Positions 62,919 through 64,000 of a DNA stretch of 64,000 bases are shown here, piece after piece. Position numbers and translations under genes: made by a program. Source of the stretch: Paraburkholderia kururiensis (GTDB lineage Bacteria; Pseudomonadota; Gammaproteobacteria; Burkholderiales; Burkholderiaceae). Position 1 is the first letter of the stretch, and each line of letters opens with the position of its first letter. The DNA lies in contig NZ_CP139965.1 of assembly GCF_034424375.1 (NCBI RefSeq), positions 5,828,001 through 5,892,000 on the forward strand, given 5' to 3'. Below the pieces are notes generated by a model, which saw only the letters and a list, made by a program, of their open reading frames with translations, did no database searches and was not told the origin of the DNA.

Positions 62919-64000
62919 TTGAATTCATCGCCTGTTTCTCTTTCCGGCGCGACGCCCGACGGCGATGCGCCGGCGTCCGCCTTGCGCGCCAACGCGGACG
63001 CGCCTGTGCTAAATGCGCGCCGCGTGTCGGAACTCGATGCCATCTTCGCGGCCGACGGCGTGCTCGCGCGCGAGATCGACGGCTATCGCCCGCGTGCCTC
63101 GCAGATCGAGATGGCGCACGCCGTGGCGGCCGCCATGGAGGCCTCGGGCCGTGCCATGCCCGAGCCAGCCATGTTCGAGGCGCAGAAGCGTCCGGCGCGG
63201 CGCCTGCAAGGTGCGGGCGCGCCCAGCTCGGGCAACAGCCAGGCTGACGCTGGCGGCGACGAGCAGGCGGGCATCGACGGCGGCGAAAACACGCTCATCG
63301 TGGAAGCGGGGACGGGCACCGGCAAGACATATGCCTACCTTGTGCCCGCCATGCTGTGGGGCGGCAAGGTCGTAGTGTCGACGGGCACCAAGCATCTTCA
63401 GGATCAGCTGTTCCAGCGCGACATTCCCACCGTGCGCGACGCGCTCGCTGTACCGGTGTCGGTCGCGATGCTCAAGGGTCGCGCGAACTATCTTTGCCAC
63501 TACTACCTGCAGCGCACCGCAGACAACGGGCGCCTGCCGTCGCGTCAGGAAACGGCGTGGCTTCAGGAGATCGTGCGGTTCGCGAAAATCACGAAGTCGG
63601 GCGACAAGGCCGAACTGGCGAGCGTGCCGGAGACGGCTGCCGTCTGGTCGATGGTGACCTCGACGCGTGAGAACTGCCTCGGTCAGGAGTGTCCGCATTA
63701 CAAGGACTGCTTCGTGATGCAGGCACGCCGCGAAGCGCAGCAGGCCGACATCGTGGTGGTCAATCATCACCTCTTCTTCGCCGACATCATGCTGCGCGAC
63801 ACGGGCATGGCGGAGTTGCTGCCCACGGCGAACACGATCATCTTCGACGAAGCGCACCAACTGCCCGAGACAGCGACGCTTTTCTTCGGCGAGACGCTTT
63901 CTACGACGCAACTGCTCGAACTGGCACGAGACTGTGTTGCTGAGGGGCTGAGTCATGCGCGCGACGCTGTCGAATGGGTGAAGCTCGGCGCGGCGCTCGA
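62919..64000 (+). CDS. DinG/YoaA-family ATP-dependent helicase (3' end beyond window)
   Basis: The first 360 or so residues of an XPD-like superfamily 2 helicase with an iron-sulfur cluster; it is open to the window edge. It starts with TTG at 62919 (AGGAAA upstream at 62904). Walker A is EAGTGTGKTYAYL near 63305-63343; the DEAH box (IIFDEAHQLPE) is near 63840. Four cysteines for the 4Fe-4S cluster are visible: ANYLC, then CLGQECPHYKDC. DinG and YoaA unwind DNA, including R-loops and damaged forks. The insert between Q-motif and Walker A is about 30 residues and Ala/Gly-rich. The choice between DinG and YoaA is open. Confidence 0.9.
   Translation, partial: MNSSPVSLSGATPDGDAPASALRANADAPVLNARRVSELDAIFAADGVLAREIDGYRPRASQIEMAHAVAAAMEASGRAMPEPAMFEAQKRPARRLQGAGAPSSGNSQADAGGDEQAGIDGGENTLIVEAGTGTGKTYAYLVPAMLWGGKVVVSTGTKHLQDQLFQRDIPTVRDALAVPVSVAMLKGRANYLCHYYLQRTADNGRLPSRQETAWLQEIVRFAKITKSGDKAELASVPETAAVWSMVTSTRENCLGQECPHYKDCFVMQARREAQQADIVVVNHHLFFADIMLRDTGMAELLPTANTIIFDEAHQLPETATLFFGETLSTTQLLELARDCVAEGLSHARDAVEWVKLGAAL

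Overview
The window is about 64 kb of GC-rich, densely coding chromosome from a betaproteobacterium of the Burkholderiaceae, most likely Burkholderia, Paraburkholderia or a close relative. The assignment rests on gene content and order: an isc cluster behind a low-molecular-weight phosphatase, lysS-prfB-recJ, pyrG-kdsA-eno-ftsB, ndk-rlmN-rodZ-ispG-hisS-bamB-der-hfq-hflXKC-hisZ-purA, and the single LolC/LolD pair. It reads as core genome. I found no insertion sequence, phage gene, integrase, CRISPR array, rRNA or tRNA.

Layout. 0-2.2 kb: 3' part of a lactate-utilisation iron-sulfur protein (lutB), a small membrane protein and a tyrosine phosphatase. 2.2-8.7 kb: the complete Fe-S cluster assembly operon iscR-iscS-iscU-iscA-hscB-hscA-fdx-iscX. 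It is preceded by two tandem IscR-type boxes over a good promoter and contains an intrinsic terminator between iscA and hscB. 8.7-15.5 kb (minus strand): a glycine-zipper envelope protein, lysS, prfB (with the programmed +1 frameshift), recJ and an RpfE-like protein. 15.7-22.4 kb: lipoprotein export (lolC, lolD), a TatD nuclease, comEC and an alpha/beta hydrolase. 22.5-27 kb: pyrG-kdsA-eno-ftsB.

27-31.3 kb: a small lipoprotein, Hsp33 and a gamma-carbonic anhydrase on the minus strand, then a DUF455 ferritin-like protein and a second hydrolase. 31.4-38.6 kb: a co-directional run of PHP exonuclease, YciO-like protein, site-2-type protease, trpS, methyltransferase, dapA, bamC and an MBL hydrolase. 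It ends at a bidirectional terminator shared with a Bax-inhibitor-1 family membrane protein. 39.6-49 kb: ndk, rlmN, rodZ, ispG, hisS, yfgM-like, bamB and der. 49.1-56.7 kb: hfq, hflX, hflK, hflC, DUF2065, hisZ, purA and a phosphoribosyltransferase. 57-64 kb: kup, tex (minus strand), a Gln/Ala-rich secreted coiled-coil protein, a DUF465 protein and the 5' part of a DinG-type helicase that runs off the end.

No clearly new multi-gene system is visible. The most informative observations are regulatory or structural: the tandem IscR sites, the frameshift in prfB, the segmentation of the isc operon by hairpins, the insertion of hisZ into an otherwise conserved hfq-hfl-purA block, and several lineage-specific envelope proteins with low-complexity architectures. 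Several genes use TTG or GTG starts (lolC, a hydrolase, hflX, dinG, hslO, the carbonic anhydrase, the MBL hydrolase).
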